A stretch of DNA of 64,000 nt from Fibrobacter sp. UWB16. GTDB taxonomy: Bacteria; Fibrobacterota; Fibrobacteria; Fibrobacterales; Fibrobacteraceae. Location: positions 248,001 through 312,000 of the forward strand of contig NZ_OCMS01000001.1 of the NCBI RefSeq assembly GCF_900215325.1. The letters are read 5' to 3'. How positions within the stretch are numbered: position 1 is the first letter of the stretch; each line of letters begins with the position of its first letter. Of this stretch, positions 53,865 to 61,860 are shown one piece after another. Below the pieces are notes generated by a model, which was not told where the DNA came from, did not search any database, and was given only the letters and a program-made list of their open reading frames with translations. The position numbers and the translations under genes were made by a program.

Positions 53865-54338
53865 TTACCGGGAAGGGGTCACCACGCGGAACTGCCTGCT
53901 CGCAAGCAACTTACGGCCTGCCACCAAATCGACACTCCATTCGCCAAGTTCGACCAAGTCCGAAGCAAGCATCGAGCTGCAAACGTCCCCCGTAAGGTTG
54001 CAGGATTCTACAAAGATTGTATCAATACCCAAGAACCAGATGTGGAACAGGGTATCTTCCTGATAACGTGCAGAATTTGTAATAGACGAAAAAACGTAAA
54101 GTCTCGTATTCTCTTCGAACACGCTATCGGCGCCAAACGGCTCCCCATTCACAATATGGCGGCAAACGACACTATTCGCAGGCGAAAGCTCAATATCGGA
54201 ATTGTCGGTAAAACTAACTTCGTCATCGATAAAGAACATGACAAAGCGGTGGACAAAGAAACCAAGAAAAACGACTATCGCCAAGACAGTCGTCTTACGC
54301 AAGTTTCGCAGTGGCGGAAACCGACCTGCCACAAGCAC
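53865..54338 (-). CDS. Membrane-anchored DUF2914-like protein
   Basis: 157 aa. One membrane helix (TTVLAIVVFLGFFVHRFVMFF), the remainder outside. The C-terminal part (FHIWFLGIDTIFVESCNL, then LVELGEWSVDLVAGRKLLAS, QFRVV) follows the DUF2914 pattern of H.W...G, a Ser-rich turn and G.W.V.V...G..L....F.V. Function unknown. Located 6 nt before the 972-aa gene and 3 nt after the roadblock gene. Confidence 0.55.
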   Translation of the reverse strand: MLVAGRFPPLRNLRKTTVLAIVVFLGFFVHRFVMFFIDDEVSFTDNSDIELSPANSVVCRHIVNGEPFGADSVFEENTRLYVFSSITNSARYQEDTLFHIWFLGIDTIFVESCNLTGDVCSSMLASDLVELGEWSVDLVAGRKLLASRQFRVVTPSR

Positions 54339-54341
54339 CTC

Positions 54342-54767
54342 CTAACGAACAAGACTGCTCGTATTCTGCGTAAACGCAGGAACGGCGTCCTCCAGCTTTT
54401 CGACCAGCAAGCGGTTAAAGTCTTCAATACGGTTCGGGAGTCTTCCTCCGTTAAAGACCTGCACAAGCAAAAGCGACTGGTCCACTGGAGAAATATAAAC
54501 GGAACGGTTCTCGCCCGTAAACGATACGGACTGGAACTTTTCGCCGCCAAGCATCACCCCAATCTGACGGGAAGAGTCAAACGCGGCGATACTCAAAACC
54601 GCAAGGGGCGTTGCATCAAGGTCAGATCCAAGGGAACCGACTTCGGCAATGATGTTTCCATCACGATGGCAAAGAACAACATATTCGCACTTGACACTGG
54701 CCTGGTAGGCCATCATCAAGCGACGCACTTTGTTAGCATCATCAGAATAAATTGTATAATCGCTCAT
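54342..54767 (-). CDS. Roadblock/LC7 (MglB-like) protein
   Basis: 141 aa. CEYVVLCHRDGNIIAEVGSL and PLAVLSIAAFDSSRQIGVML, then VYISPVDQSLLLVQVFNG, match the roadblock fold (vv..dG..ia......l.a....a...i...l). MglB proteins are GTPase-activating partners of MglA GTPases, and an MglA-like gene ends 21 nt upstream in the same operon, so a GAP role is likely. The C-terminal ~25 residues are an extra helix. Confidence 0.75.
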   Translation of the reverse strand: MSDYTIYSDDANKVRRLMMAYQASVKCEYVVLCHRDGNIIAEVGSLGSDLDATPLAVLSIAAFDSSRQIGVMLGGEKFQSVSFTGENRSVYISPVDQSLLLVQVFNGGRLPNRIEDFNRLLVEKLEDAVPAFTQNTSSLVR

Positions 54768-54788
54768 ATTACACCACAGATTTTAGAT

Positions 54789-55724
54789 TTACTTGTCTTT
54801 CGGTTTGTACGGACGTAAAACAATTTCATCATCATCCGTCTGTGCAGGTTTATCGACCGACCTGCCAAACGTGGGCATTCTAGGTACGGCGGTCGACACG
54901 CGCGGACGTGCGAACGGCGAAGACATGGCCCCCTTCTGGAACAAGCCAGAACCGGCACCGCCGGAGTTCGCCATGTTTGCCTGCGGCTTGGCGGCAAACG
55001 ACGGCATACGGAACGGGGACGTCGGCTGCTGCGGGGCAGCAGATGCGGCCTGCGGTTTAGCATCCGCATTCTCGGCCGGAGCATCACTTGCAGGGGCTGC
55101 GGCACCGGCATTCACGGCGGCTTTGCGCAAGAATCCCTGCTTCACATTAAACTTTTCGATGACTAACATGGCAATCGTCTTGAGCGTCGTCACGACACCC
55201 TTGCCATTATGGGCTGTCGCCGGGAAGAACTGGAGCTTCTTTTCTGGATTGAGCATTTCGTTCATTTCATCCAGTGTAAAGACGTTCTCCATATCGCGCT
55301 TGTTGTACTGCAACACGAACGGAATGTCGTCCAAGTTCATGCCGTAGTCCTGCAAGTTCTGACGCAGGTTCTGGAGACTTTCCAAGTTTTCGGCCTGACG
55401 GGAACGCTGGGAGTCTGCTACAAAGACAATCCCATCGACACCGCGAAGAACAAGCTTACGGGTGCTGTTGTAATAAACCTGACCAGGAACAGTATAAAGC
55501 TGGAAACGGGTCTTAAAACCCTTAATGTCACCCAAATTCAAAGGCAAAAAGTCAAAGAACAAGGTTCGATCACCTTCTGTTGCGAGCGAAACCATGTCCG
55601 TGCGCTTGTCTTGAGGCATTTTCTGATGGATAACCTGCAAATTCGTGGTTTTACCACTTAAACCAGGACCATAGTAAACGACCTTACAACTAATTTCTCT
55701 TGTAGCAAAATTAATAGACGACAT
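54789..55724 (-). CDS. MglA-like small GTPase with long C-terminal extension
   Basis: 311 aa. GTPase core (about 1-195): [11 protein letters not shown]-loop at 18-27, [11 protein letters not shown] (switch II, TVPGQ), [10 protein letters not shown] and QYNKRDM (NKxD), all as in Mgl[12 protein letters not shown] opens the domain. The last ~115 residues are Ala/Pro/Met/Phe-rich ([45 protein letters not shown]), probably disordered, and absent from canonical ~195-aa MglA. MglA sets cell polarity or motility. AAGGAATT before ATG 55724 sets the start; the 31-codon upstream extension is rejected. Confidence 0.88.
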   Translation of the reverse strand: MSSINFATREISCKVVYYGPGLSGKTTNLQVIHQKMPQDKRTDMVSLATEGDRTLFFDFLPLNLGDIKGFKTRFQLYTVPGQVYYNSTRKLVLRGVDGIVFVADSQRSRQAENLESLQNLRQNLQDYGMNLDDIPFVLQYNKRDMENVFTLDEMNEMLNPEKKLQFFPATAHNGKGVVTTLKTIAMLVIEKFNVKQGFLRKAAVNAGAAAPASDAPAENADAKPQAASAAPQQPTSPFRMPSFAAKPQANMANSGGAGSGLFQKGAMSSPFARPRVSTAVPRMPTFGRSVDKPAQTDDDEIVLRPYKPKDK

Positions 55725-55956
55725 TATAATTCCTTGAAACCCAATACTTAATCTAGTAAAAAAGAATCGTAACAAAAAAAATATTTTCTTTTTTTGGCTT
55801 TTTTTAACCAAAATCACAATTTTTCGTCTAATCGAGAGTATTCTATATCACTTTTTTTTTCGCAATTCAATCTAAAAAAGCTGTATATGACAAAACAACC
55901 CGATACACCATTGGCATATCGGTTCATTTTGCTTAAAACCTTGTAAAAGACTTTAA

Positions 55957-56217
55957 TTAAGCGAGGCCGTTGATGACCTTAGCAACCTTGGCCTTGTAGT
56001 TGGCAGCACGGTTGGCGCAGAAACCAGCGCGGTGAGAAACGGCAGCCTTGTCGAGCATGCTGAAGAGCTTCGGCATTTCTTCGAGGGCAGCGGCTTTCGT
56101 AGCAGCAGTGCGGATAACCTTGAGGCTAGCACGGATAGCGCTACGGGTGGAACGGTTCATTGCGTTGGCCTTTTCGGCCTGGAGCAAACGCTTTTTGCAA
56201 GACTTGTGTTGAGGCAC
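55957..56217 (-). CDS. rpsT: Ribosomal protein bS20
   Basis: 86 aa, basic and helical. MPQHKSCKKRLLQAEKANAM and NRSTRSAIRASLKVIRTA are the conserved 16S-binding start. KLFSMLDKAAVSHRAGFCAN and RAANYKAKVAKVI end the protein as in other bS20 (DkA..kgvih.NkAarkKSrl). Highly biased codons. Monocistronic. Confidence 0.95.
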   Translation of the reverse strand: MPQHKSCKKRLLQAEKANAMNRSTRSAIRASLKVIRTAATKAAALEEMPKLFSMLDKAAVSHRAGFCANRAANYKAKVAKVINGLA

Positions 56218-56282
56218 CTTAAAATCTCCGGGTGAAAACCTACTTAAAAAATGTTAGCACAAAGATAGTAAAAGTTTAAAAG

Positions 56283-56310
56283 TTGTCAAGGGGCGGGAAA
56301 ATGCTAAATT
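56283..56310 (+). promoter_or_regulatory. Promoter of the DegT gene (TTGTCA-16-TAAATT)
   Basis: TTGTCA (56283-56288), 16-nt spacer, TAAATT (56305-56310), then 7 nt to ATG 56318. No ribosome site; predicted leaderless start. Confidence 0.6.
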
Positions 56311-56317
56311 GCACACC

Positions 56318-57409
56318 ATGATTCCGTTTATCAATGTACGTGCACAGCGCGAAGCCTATTTATCCGAATTTAAGCAAGCCGAACAGGATGTCCTCGACAG
56401 CGGTTGCTTTATCGGAGGACCAGTCGTACAAGCGCTGGAATCTGAACTTGCGGAATTCACAGGCGCAAAGCACGCCATCACCTGCGGTAGCGGAACGGAC
56501 GCATTAACAATCGCCCTCCTCGCCCTAGGGCTTCAACCGGAAGACGAAGTCATCGTTCCAGACTTTACCTTTATCGCCCCCGCCGAATGCGTGATGCGCC
56601 TCGGAGGCATCCCGAAATTTGCAGATATCGACCCGGAAACGCTCCAAGTCAGCGCCGAAAGTATCGCAAAGCTCATTACGCCAAAGACCAAGGGCATTAT
56701 CGCGGTAAACCTCTTTGGCCAGTGCGCCCCGTATGCAGAAATCCAGGAATGCGCCCGCGCAAACAGCCTTTGGCTGATCGAAGACTCGGCACAGGCGTTC
56801 GGGGCCACGCAAAACGGAGTCCCAGCCTGCACGTTCGGGGACATTTCCATCACAAGCTTTTACCCGGCCAAGCCACTCGGCTGTTACGGGGACGGCGGAG
56901 CGCTCTTCACCGCAAACGATGAACTTGCACAAAAAATCCGCCTCATCGCAAACCACGGCAGCCAACAGCGATACATTCACGAAATCTGCGGCATGAACAG
57001 CAGACTAGATGCCCTCCAGGCAGCAGTCCTTCGTGTGAAGCTCCGTCATTTCAAGGACGAGCTCAAGAAACGCAGCGAGAATGCCCGCAAGTACAGCGAG
57101 TTTTTCAACGCAGTTCCGGGAATCGCGCCGCAAGAAATCGCAAACGGCAACATGAGCACGTATGCGCAATACACTGTATTAGCGGAAGACCGCAAATCCT
57201 TTATCGAAAAACTAGACGCCGCGGAAATTCCGTACTGCATCCACTACCCGCAGCCGCTGCACACGCAGCCATGCTTCAAAGGCCTCAGTGCATCACGAGA
57301 TTGCGCCAGCAACGCCATGGAAGCCTGCCAAAAAGTCGTCAGCCTCCCCATGTGCGCGTTTACAGATGTCGAAGAAATTATTGCGAGACTCCGCAAAACG
57401 ACAATCTAA
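56318..57409 (+). CDS. DegT/DnrJ/EryC1/StrS aminotransferase (WbpE-like)
   Basis: 363 aa, normal length for the family. MIPFINVRAQREAYLSEFKQ opens as in WbpE/WlbC-type UDP-3-keto-sugar aminotransferases. AITCGSGTDALTIALLALGL, PDFTFIAPAECVMRLGGIPK and WLIEDSAQAFGATQNGVPAC follow, and SFYPAKPLGCYGDGG holds the PLP Lys. It makes a 3- or 4-amino sugar nucleotide for surface glycans. Only distantly related to the aminotransferase at 17491 and outside the glycan operon. The in-frame TTG nine bases upstream is rejected. Confidence 0.9.
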   Translation: MIPFINVRAQREAYLSEFKQAEQDVLDSGCFIGGPVVQALESELAEFTGAKHAITCGSGTDALTIALLALGLQPEDEVIVPDFTFIAPAECVMRLGGIPKFADIDPETLQVSAESIAKLITPKTKGIIAVNLFGQCAPYAEIQECARANSLWLIEDSAQAFGATQNGVPACTFGDISITSFYPAKPLGCYGDGGALFTANDELAQKIRLIANHGSQQRYIHEICGMNSRLDALQAAVLRVKLRHFKDELKKRSENARKYSEFFNAVPGIAPQEIANGNMSTYAQYTVLAEDRKSFIEKLDAAEIPYCIHYPQPLHTQPCFKGLSASRDCASNAMEACQKVVSLPMCAFTDVEEIIARLRKTTI

Positions 57410-57411
57410 CG

Positions 57412-57490
57412 TCAGTCGCGTTTCAAGACTTTACTGGATGCTTCGCCGTTCCGGCTCAGCATGACAACATTAAACCCGGCTCAGCATGAC
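57412..57490. repeat. Family-1 repeat fragment
   Basis: TTTCAAGACTTTACTGGATG followed by two short CAGCATGAC ends; degenerate right halves only. Followed by an ACGACCATTGACTAACGACT string up to the HAD stop codon. Confidence 0.65.
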
Positions 57491-57516
57491 GAAAACCAAC
57501 GACCATTGACTAACGA

Positions 57517-58362
57517 CTACAACACAAATTTCTCAATAACTTCAGTAATTCCGGAGTGGTTGTTGTCGTGCTCGGTCACGTAATTGGCGACAGCCTTTGC
57601 CGCCGGTGACGCATTCGCCATAGCCACCCCGACACCAGCCGCTTCGATCATCGGGCAATCGTTTTCTTCATCGCCCACGGCAATCGTATTTTCAATCGGC
57701 TCGTGATAGAAGTCTGCCATGTAGCGCACAGCAGCGCCTTTGTTCGAAAGCATGTGCGAGAACTCAAGCATTTCAGGTTTGCTGAACACGTCGAACAGCT
57801 TGCCCGCTGTAACCGTCCGCATCTCGGTGCGGAAATCCACGAGACTCGAATGTTCAAACGGCGTAATCACGTTTACCTTGATCGGCGGCTTGACTACCAC
57901 ATTGATGGGGCCATCATTGCCATTACCCCCACCATAATAATTGCGGATATCATCTACAACAACATAATCCATTTTCATCAAGCGGCAATACGTTTTGAGC
58001 TGTTCCGTCTCGTATTCCGAGACCACCAAATCGCCCGCATAAGTGTGTGCGTGCATTCCGCGTTTGTGGGCTTCGTCCATGACGAACTTCACCTGATCCA
58101 CAGCGATGCGGCGTGTCAAAATCGGCTGTTCGGTTCCGCAGTCATAGATGAGCCCGCCATTAAAGCTGACCAGAAAATATCCCGGCTTCAAGAAGCCGTA
58201 CTTTTCGGCAATGTGCTTTACGCTTGTGAGCGGGCGCCCCGTCGTCATCACGAACTTGTGTCCAGCCCCGATCATCGCCTGGATTGAAGCCATGTCTGCC
58301 TGGCTAATATTCTTCTCGTCGTCGAGGAGCGTGCCGTCTAAATCAGTAAATAAAAGTTTCAT
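57517..58362 (-). CDS. HAD-superfamily Cof-type phosphatase
   Basis: 281 aa. LLFTDLDGTLLDD (catalytic DxD), FVMTTGRP (motif II Thr), a C2 cap domain, Lys in SNKGAAVRYMAD and AVGDEENDCPMIEAAGVGVAM (motif IV, GDxxND form). Cof/YidA-type enzymes hydrolyse sugar phosphates, FMN, HMP-PP and similar small phosphates in the cytosol. ATG 58362 lies 7 nt after TATATT with no ribosome site. Confidence 0.9.
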   Translation of the reverse strand: MKLLFTDLDGTLLDDEKNISQADMASIQAMIGAGHKFVMTTGRPLTSVKHIAEKYGFLKPGYFLVSFNGGLIYDCGTEQPILTRRIAVDQVKFVMDEAHKRGMHAHTYAGDLVVSEYETEQLKTYCRLMKMDYVVVDDIRNYYGGGNGNDGPINVVVKPPIKVNVITPFEHSSLVDFRTEMRTVTAGKLFDVFSKPEMLEFSHMLSNKGAAVRYMADFYHEPIENTIAVGDEENDCPMIEAAGVGVAMANASPAAKAVANYVTEHDNNHSGITEVIEKFVL

Positions 58363-58369
58363 CACGGCA

Positions 58370-58398
58370 AATATAGAAAGTCCGTCTAGCCAATCCAA
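58370..58398 (-). promoter_or_regulatory. HAD gene promoter (TTGGAT-17-TATATT)
   Basis: Minus strand TTGGAT (58398-58393), 17-nt spacer, TATATTTG (58375-58368), 7 nt from the hexamer to the ATG. Confidence 0.6.
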
Positions 58399-58437
58399 AA
58401 TATTTATTTACATTTTTCAAAAAAGAAGGAAAGCCTT

Positions 58438-59388
58438 ATGCAAATCGATGATTTACTGAAAGAAGCAAAAAGTGTTGCCATTTTTGGGCACGTACGCCCT
58501 GACGGAGACTGCGTGGGCTCTACACTTGGTCTTTACAACTACATCTGCGACAACTACCCGACTACGAAAGTCCGCATTTTCTTGGAACGCTTCCCGGAAA
58601 ACTACAAGATTCTCTCCAATTCCAACGAAATTAACGAATTTTACAGCGATGAGTTTGGCTCGTTCGATTTGGCATTCCTTTTGGATTCATCCACATTCGA
58701 CCGAATCGGCGCAAACGGCGAAAGCTGCCTCAAAGCAGCTAAAAAGACTTGCAACATCGACCACCACGTCAGCAATCCGCAGAATCTCTGCGACGTCAAT
58801 TACGTGGATGCAAAGGCAAGTTCCGCATGCGAAGTCCTCTACTTTTTACTCGACCCGAGCAAAGTCAGCAAGGCAACCGCAGAATGTTTGTACCTCGGCA
58901 TCGTGCATGACACAGGAGCCTTCAAGTTCAGCAGCACAGGCCACAAGACGATGACGGTCATTGGCGACTTGCTTGAAAAAGGCATCGACTTCACGCGCAT
59001 CATCAACGAGACGTACTACACGAGAACGTATACCCAGACACTCGTAACAGGCTATGTGATGATGAGCAGCAAACTCGCCCTCGACGGAAAAGTCGTCTAC
59101 AGCTACATCACGCCCGAAGACATGGACCGCTATTCAGTGACTCCGGTTGAACTCAGCAGTGTCATCGACACCTTGCGCGAAGTCACCGGCACTGAAGTCG
59201 CCATATTTCTCTATCCAGTCAACGGCGAATACAAGATCAGCCTGCGCAGCAATTACGTTGTCGATGTCAACAAAGTTGCAGGAGCATTTGGCGGAGGCGG
59301 TCACGTCCGTGCTGCTGGCGCAAGCTCCAAGGACTCTCCCGAAGAAACGATTGCAAAGCTATTGAAAGTCATCCAAGAACAGCTTTAA
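58438..59388 (+). CDS. nrnA: DHH/DHHA1 nanoRNase/pAp phosphatase (NrnA-like)
   Basis: 316 aa. GHVRPDGDCVGSTLGLYNYI (first metal Asp pair), FLLDSSTFDRIG, NIDHHVSNP (DHH motif) and YLGIVHDTGAFKFSST make the DHH domain. FGGGGHVRAAGASSKDSPEE is the DHHA1 substrate loop (GGGHxxAAG). Degrades 2-5-nt RNAs and the sulfate-assimilation by-product pAp, in the cytosol. AAGAAGGAAAG precedes the ATG. Monocistronic with a terminator. Confidence 0.9.
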   Translation: MQIDDLLKEAKSVAIFGHVRPDGDCVGSTLGLYNYICDNYPTTKVRIFLERFPENYKILSNSNEINEFYSDEFGSFDLAFLLDSSTFDRIGANGESCLKAAKKTCNIDHHVSNPQNLCDVNYVDAKASSACEVLYFLLDPSKVSKATAECLYLGIVHDTGAFKFSSTGHKTMTVIGDLLEKGIDFTRIINETYYTRTYTQTLVTGYVMMSSKLALDGKVVYSYITPEDMDRYSVTPVELSSVIDTLREVTGTEVAIFLYPVNGEYKISLRSNYVVDVNKVAGAFGGGGHVRAAGASSKDSPEETIAKLLKVIQEQL

Positions 59389-59394
59389 AAAGGG

Positions 59395-59419
59395 ACGCGC
59401 GATAAAACGCGCGTTTTTT
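59395..59419. terminator. nrnA / LysE-family bidirectional terminator
   Basis: ACGCGCG-ataaaa-CGCGCGT hairpin with A-rich and T-rich flanks between the two convergent stops. Confidence 0.75.
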
Positions 59420-60038
59420 ATACCATAAACAAGGCAACAGCCAAGAAAACGAACACCGCACCGCTGAACCAGTTCAGATTGCGGTTCGCCTTCGGCGATG
59501 TCAAAAGGAACTTCTTCACTGTTCCTGCTAAAAGCGCAATGCTCCCAAATACAATCATCGTTGCCAAGATAAATTCACCGCCGAAAATGGCCATCTGCAA
59601 GCTCGGGTGGATTGGACGGTCCAAGCGCACCGCCGGCGGAATCAGCGAAAGCACAAAAAGAATCACCTTCGGGTTCGTGAGATTCATGATAATGCCACGC
59701 ATGTAAAGGCTACGCGCACTTGTCATTCCCAGCCCCGACCGGGAATCTCCATCCATCTTAACAACGCCGGCTTTCACCCCGAAACTCTTGTACGCGAGAT
59801 GGAGCAGATATGCCGCGCCAAGGCACTGGATGACGAAAAACGCCGTCGGGCTAGCCGCAATCAACGCCGAAACGCCCGCCACAAGCAGGCAAGTATGTAT
59901 GGCAATTCCTGTGCAAAGCCCAAGAATAATGCAAAAACCAAGACGCGCCCCGTAGGTAGCGCTCTGGGCAAGCACAAAAAGGTTATCTGGTCCAGGAGCA
60001 ATCCCAATGACAAGCGCAGCGATAAAAAATTCAAGCAT
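59418..60038 (-). CDS. LysE/RhtB-family amino-acid exporter with in-frame repeat insertion
   Basis: 206 aa, six hydrophobic helices. AALVIGIAPGPDNLFVLAQSATYGARLGF is the family's N-terminal signature (PGP.....), and NLTNPKVILFVLSLIPPAV is the central NPK. The family exports amino acids or homoserine lactones. Between helices 3 and 4 (about residues 95-106) the sequence GDSRSGLGMTS is translated family-2 repeat DNA (59721-59751), in frame. Stop of the upstream gene and start overlap (TAATG), so translation is coupled to the zinc-ribbon gene. Confidence 0.88.
   Translation of the reverse strand: MLEFFIAALVIGIAPGPDNLFVLAQSATYGARLGFCIILGLCTGIAIHTCLLVAGVSALIAASPTAFFVIQCLGAAYLLHLAYKSFGVKAGVVKMDGDSRSGLGMTSARSLYMRGIIMNLTNPKVILFVLSLIPPAVRLDRPIHPSLQMAIFGGEFILATMIVFGSIALLAGTVKKFLLTSPKANRNLNWFSGAVFVFLAVALFMV
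59721..59751. repeat. Family-2 repeat inside the LysE-family gene
   Basis: TGTCATTCCCAG, then CCCCGACCGGGAATCTCC, the same hairpin as the intergenic copies; it adds about 10 codons without a frameshift. Confidence 0.8.
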
Positions 60039-60418
60039 TACAGTTTACTCAAGAAAGCGTCCACGTCGAGGTCTGCAAGGTCTTTTTGCAATGCGTCAAG
60101 TTCATCATCCGTAATTGAAGTGTGATTTTGCTCACGTTCGTCGGCACGTGCATTCGAGACATCGACAAGCTTTTTGAGTGCATTGGCCACCTCGCCAACC
60201 GTGCCATCCTGGCGCATCACGACGTTCAAAACCTTCGAAAGTTTTTCACGCAATTTCGAGAACTCTTCGCGGTCTAACTCAGATACTTCCCCATGATAGC
60301 ACATCAAGGGGGTCTGGCATCTAGCACACGGAAACACCATCATATTCGAGAAGTCTCCGTCTATTTGGACCTTAAATTTTGTTCCGCAATGCGGGCATTC
60401 GATATCCATTTCACTCAT
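60038..60418 (-). CDS. Zinc-ribbon (MJ0042-like) protein
   Basis: 126 aa. CPHCGTKFKVQ...FPCARCQTPL gives two CxxC pairs within the first 35 residues, a zinc ribbon like those at the start of MJ0042-type proteins. The rest is helical and acidic (KLREKLSKVLNVV; DDELDALQKDLADLDVDAFL). No enzyme motif. Function unknown; co-translated with the LysE-family exporter. Confidence 0.7.
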   Translation of the reverse strand: MSEMDIECPHCGTKFKVQIDGDFSNMMVFPCARCQTPLMCYHGEVSELDREEFSKLREKLSKVLNVVMRQDGTVGEVANALKKLVDVSNARADEREQNHTSITDDELDALQKDLADLDVDAFLSKL

Positions 60419-60564
60419 ATTCTAAAATCTAGAATTTTTTACAATTCCTAGCCAACATAACTACAATATTTTATCTTTACGGAGTCCATCTCGTTTTGTG
60501 AACCCGTTATTTTTATCTCATATTTCCTAACCACTGTTTACTAACCACTAATCACTAGTCAAAC

Positions 60565-61713
60565 ATGCTTTGCCACTGGCTATATCAAACAACAAACATT
60601 GACCTTTTTGACGGTCGTCTGTTCCGTGCGGGTGTTGCCGCCATGCTTTCCATCATCCTGGTGCTCTTCTTCATGCCGAAGTACATACGCTTCTTGCAGA
60701 GATTGGACGCCACGAGCGATTTCGACAAGGACGGAAAGACAAAATCTCCTCCGATTATGGGTGGCCTCCTCCTCGTGATTGTCGTTGAAATTGTTTCACT
60801 GCTCGTTTGCCAGATGAACGGCTACACCATCTCGACTCTCGTGATTTTGGCACTGTTCAGCGCCGTGGGCGCCACCGACGATATGGCCAAGGTCCGCGCC
60901 AAGCGCCTCGTGAACCAAGGCAAGCTCAAAGCCGCCGAATACATGGACAAGGCGGACGGCATTTCCAGCTCTCTTAGACTTTTCCTCTACTTCTTGTTTA
61001 GCTTTGTCGTCGCCGTTTTCTGCTACAAGTTTATCCCCGAACTCAAGGGCGATTTGACCATTCCGTTCTGCCCGATTGACGTATTCCAGATTCATCTTCC
61101 CAACTGGATTTTCGTTGCCTTCATGACGTTTGTCATCGCCGCATCCGCTAACGGTACAAACTTCACGGACGGTCTCGACAGCCTCGTTTCTGTACCAATC
61201 CTCACCAGCATGGTGTTCGTTGGACTCGTCGCTTACGTGAGTGGCAACTTCATCTTTAGCCAGTACTTGAGCGTGCCGTACCTCCCCGGCTGCGACGAAC
61301 TCTTCCCGCTCGCCACCGCCATCGCAGGCGCACTGCTCGCATACCTGTGGTTCAATAGCCCTCCGGCTGAAATCTACATGGGTGACGCAGGTTCCGTCGG
61401 CTTCGGCGCAGCCATCGGCATCATGTTCATCTTGGTGCAGGCAGGACTCTTCCTCCCCATCGTATGCATCATCATCATCGCCGAAGCTTGCTCTGTTTTG
61501 ATGCAAATTACATGGTTCAAGATTACCAAGAGAACGACCGGCACCGGCAAGCGCATTTTCCTTTGCGCCCCGCTCCACCACCACTACCAAAAGAAGTGGG
61601 ACGGACGCTTCCCGAGCAAGCCGCTCATGAACTCCAAGATTGTGTGGCGCATGCACCTCGTGAGCATCTTCGCCCTCATCTTTAGCATGGTCGTGTTCTT
61701 CGGTATTAGATAG
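60565..61713 (+). CDS. mraY: Phospho-N-acetylmuramoyl-pentapeptide transferase MraY
   Basis: 382 aa, about 10 membrane helices. KSPPIMGGLLLVIVVEIVSL, GATDDMAKVRAKR (the Asp-Asp pair), NGTNFTDGLDSLVSVP (normally NAxNLTDGLDGL), YMGDAGSVGFGAAIG, and the diagnostic APLHHHYQKKW loop separate MraY from WecA-type enzymes. It makes lipid I, the first membrane step of peptidoglycan synthesis. No division/cell-wall gene is next to it, so it stands outside a dcw cluster here. Directly preceded by an ACCACTAATCACTAG-type string with no ribosome site. Confidence 0.9.
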   Translation: MLCHWLYQTTNIDLFDGRLFRAGVAAMLSIILVLFFMPKYIRFLQRLDATSDFDKDGKTKSPPIMGGLLLVIVVEIVSLLVCQMNGYTISTLVILALFSAVGATDDMAKVRAKRLVNQGKLKAAEYMDKADGISSSLRLFLYFLFSFVVAVFCYKFIPELKGDLTIPFCPIDVFQIHLPNWIFVAFMTFVIAASANGTNFTDGLDSLVSVPILTSMVFVGLVAYVSGNFIFSQYLSVPYLPGCDELFPLATAIAGALLAYLWFNSPPAEIYMGDAGSVGFGAAIGIMFILVQAGLFLPIVCIIIIAEACSVLMQITWFKITKRTTGTGKRIFLCAPLHHHYQKKWDGRFPSKPLMNSKIVWRMHLVSIFALIFSMVVFFGIR

Positions 61714-61785
61714 TATGCGGCTTCGCCGCAGTTACTAGTTATCAGTTAATAGTTACTAGGAAAGCCCCAACCGCAAATACAGAAC

Positions 61786-61840
61786 TTGTCATGCCCGCCG
61801 GAGCCTGTGCTGAGCGCAGTCGAAGTAAGCGGGCATCTCC
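61786..61840. repeat. Family-2 interspersed repeat (hybrid)
   Basis: TGTCATGCCCGCCGGAGCC...AGCGGGCATCTCC, with a loop that contains GCTGAGCGCAGTCGAAG, a family-1-like left-end sequence. Confidence 0.7.
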
Positions 61841-61847
61841 TTTTTAT

Positions 61848-61853
61848 TATATT
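61848..61853 (+). promoter_or_regulatory. -10 element of the UDP-sugar pyrophosphorylase gene
   Basis: TATATT exactly 7 nt before ATG 61861; no Shine-Dalgarno; -35 not evident (repeat sequence lies there). Confidence 0.4.
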
Positions 61854-61860
61854 ACATCGC

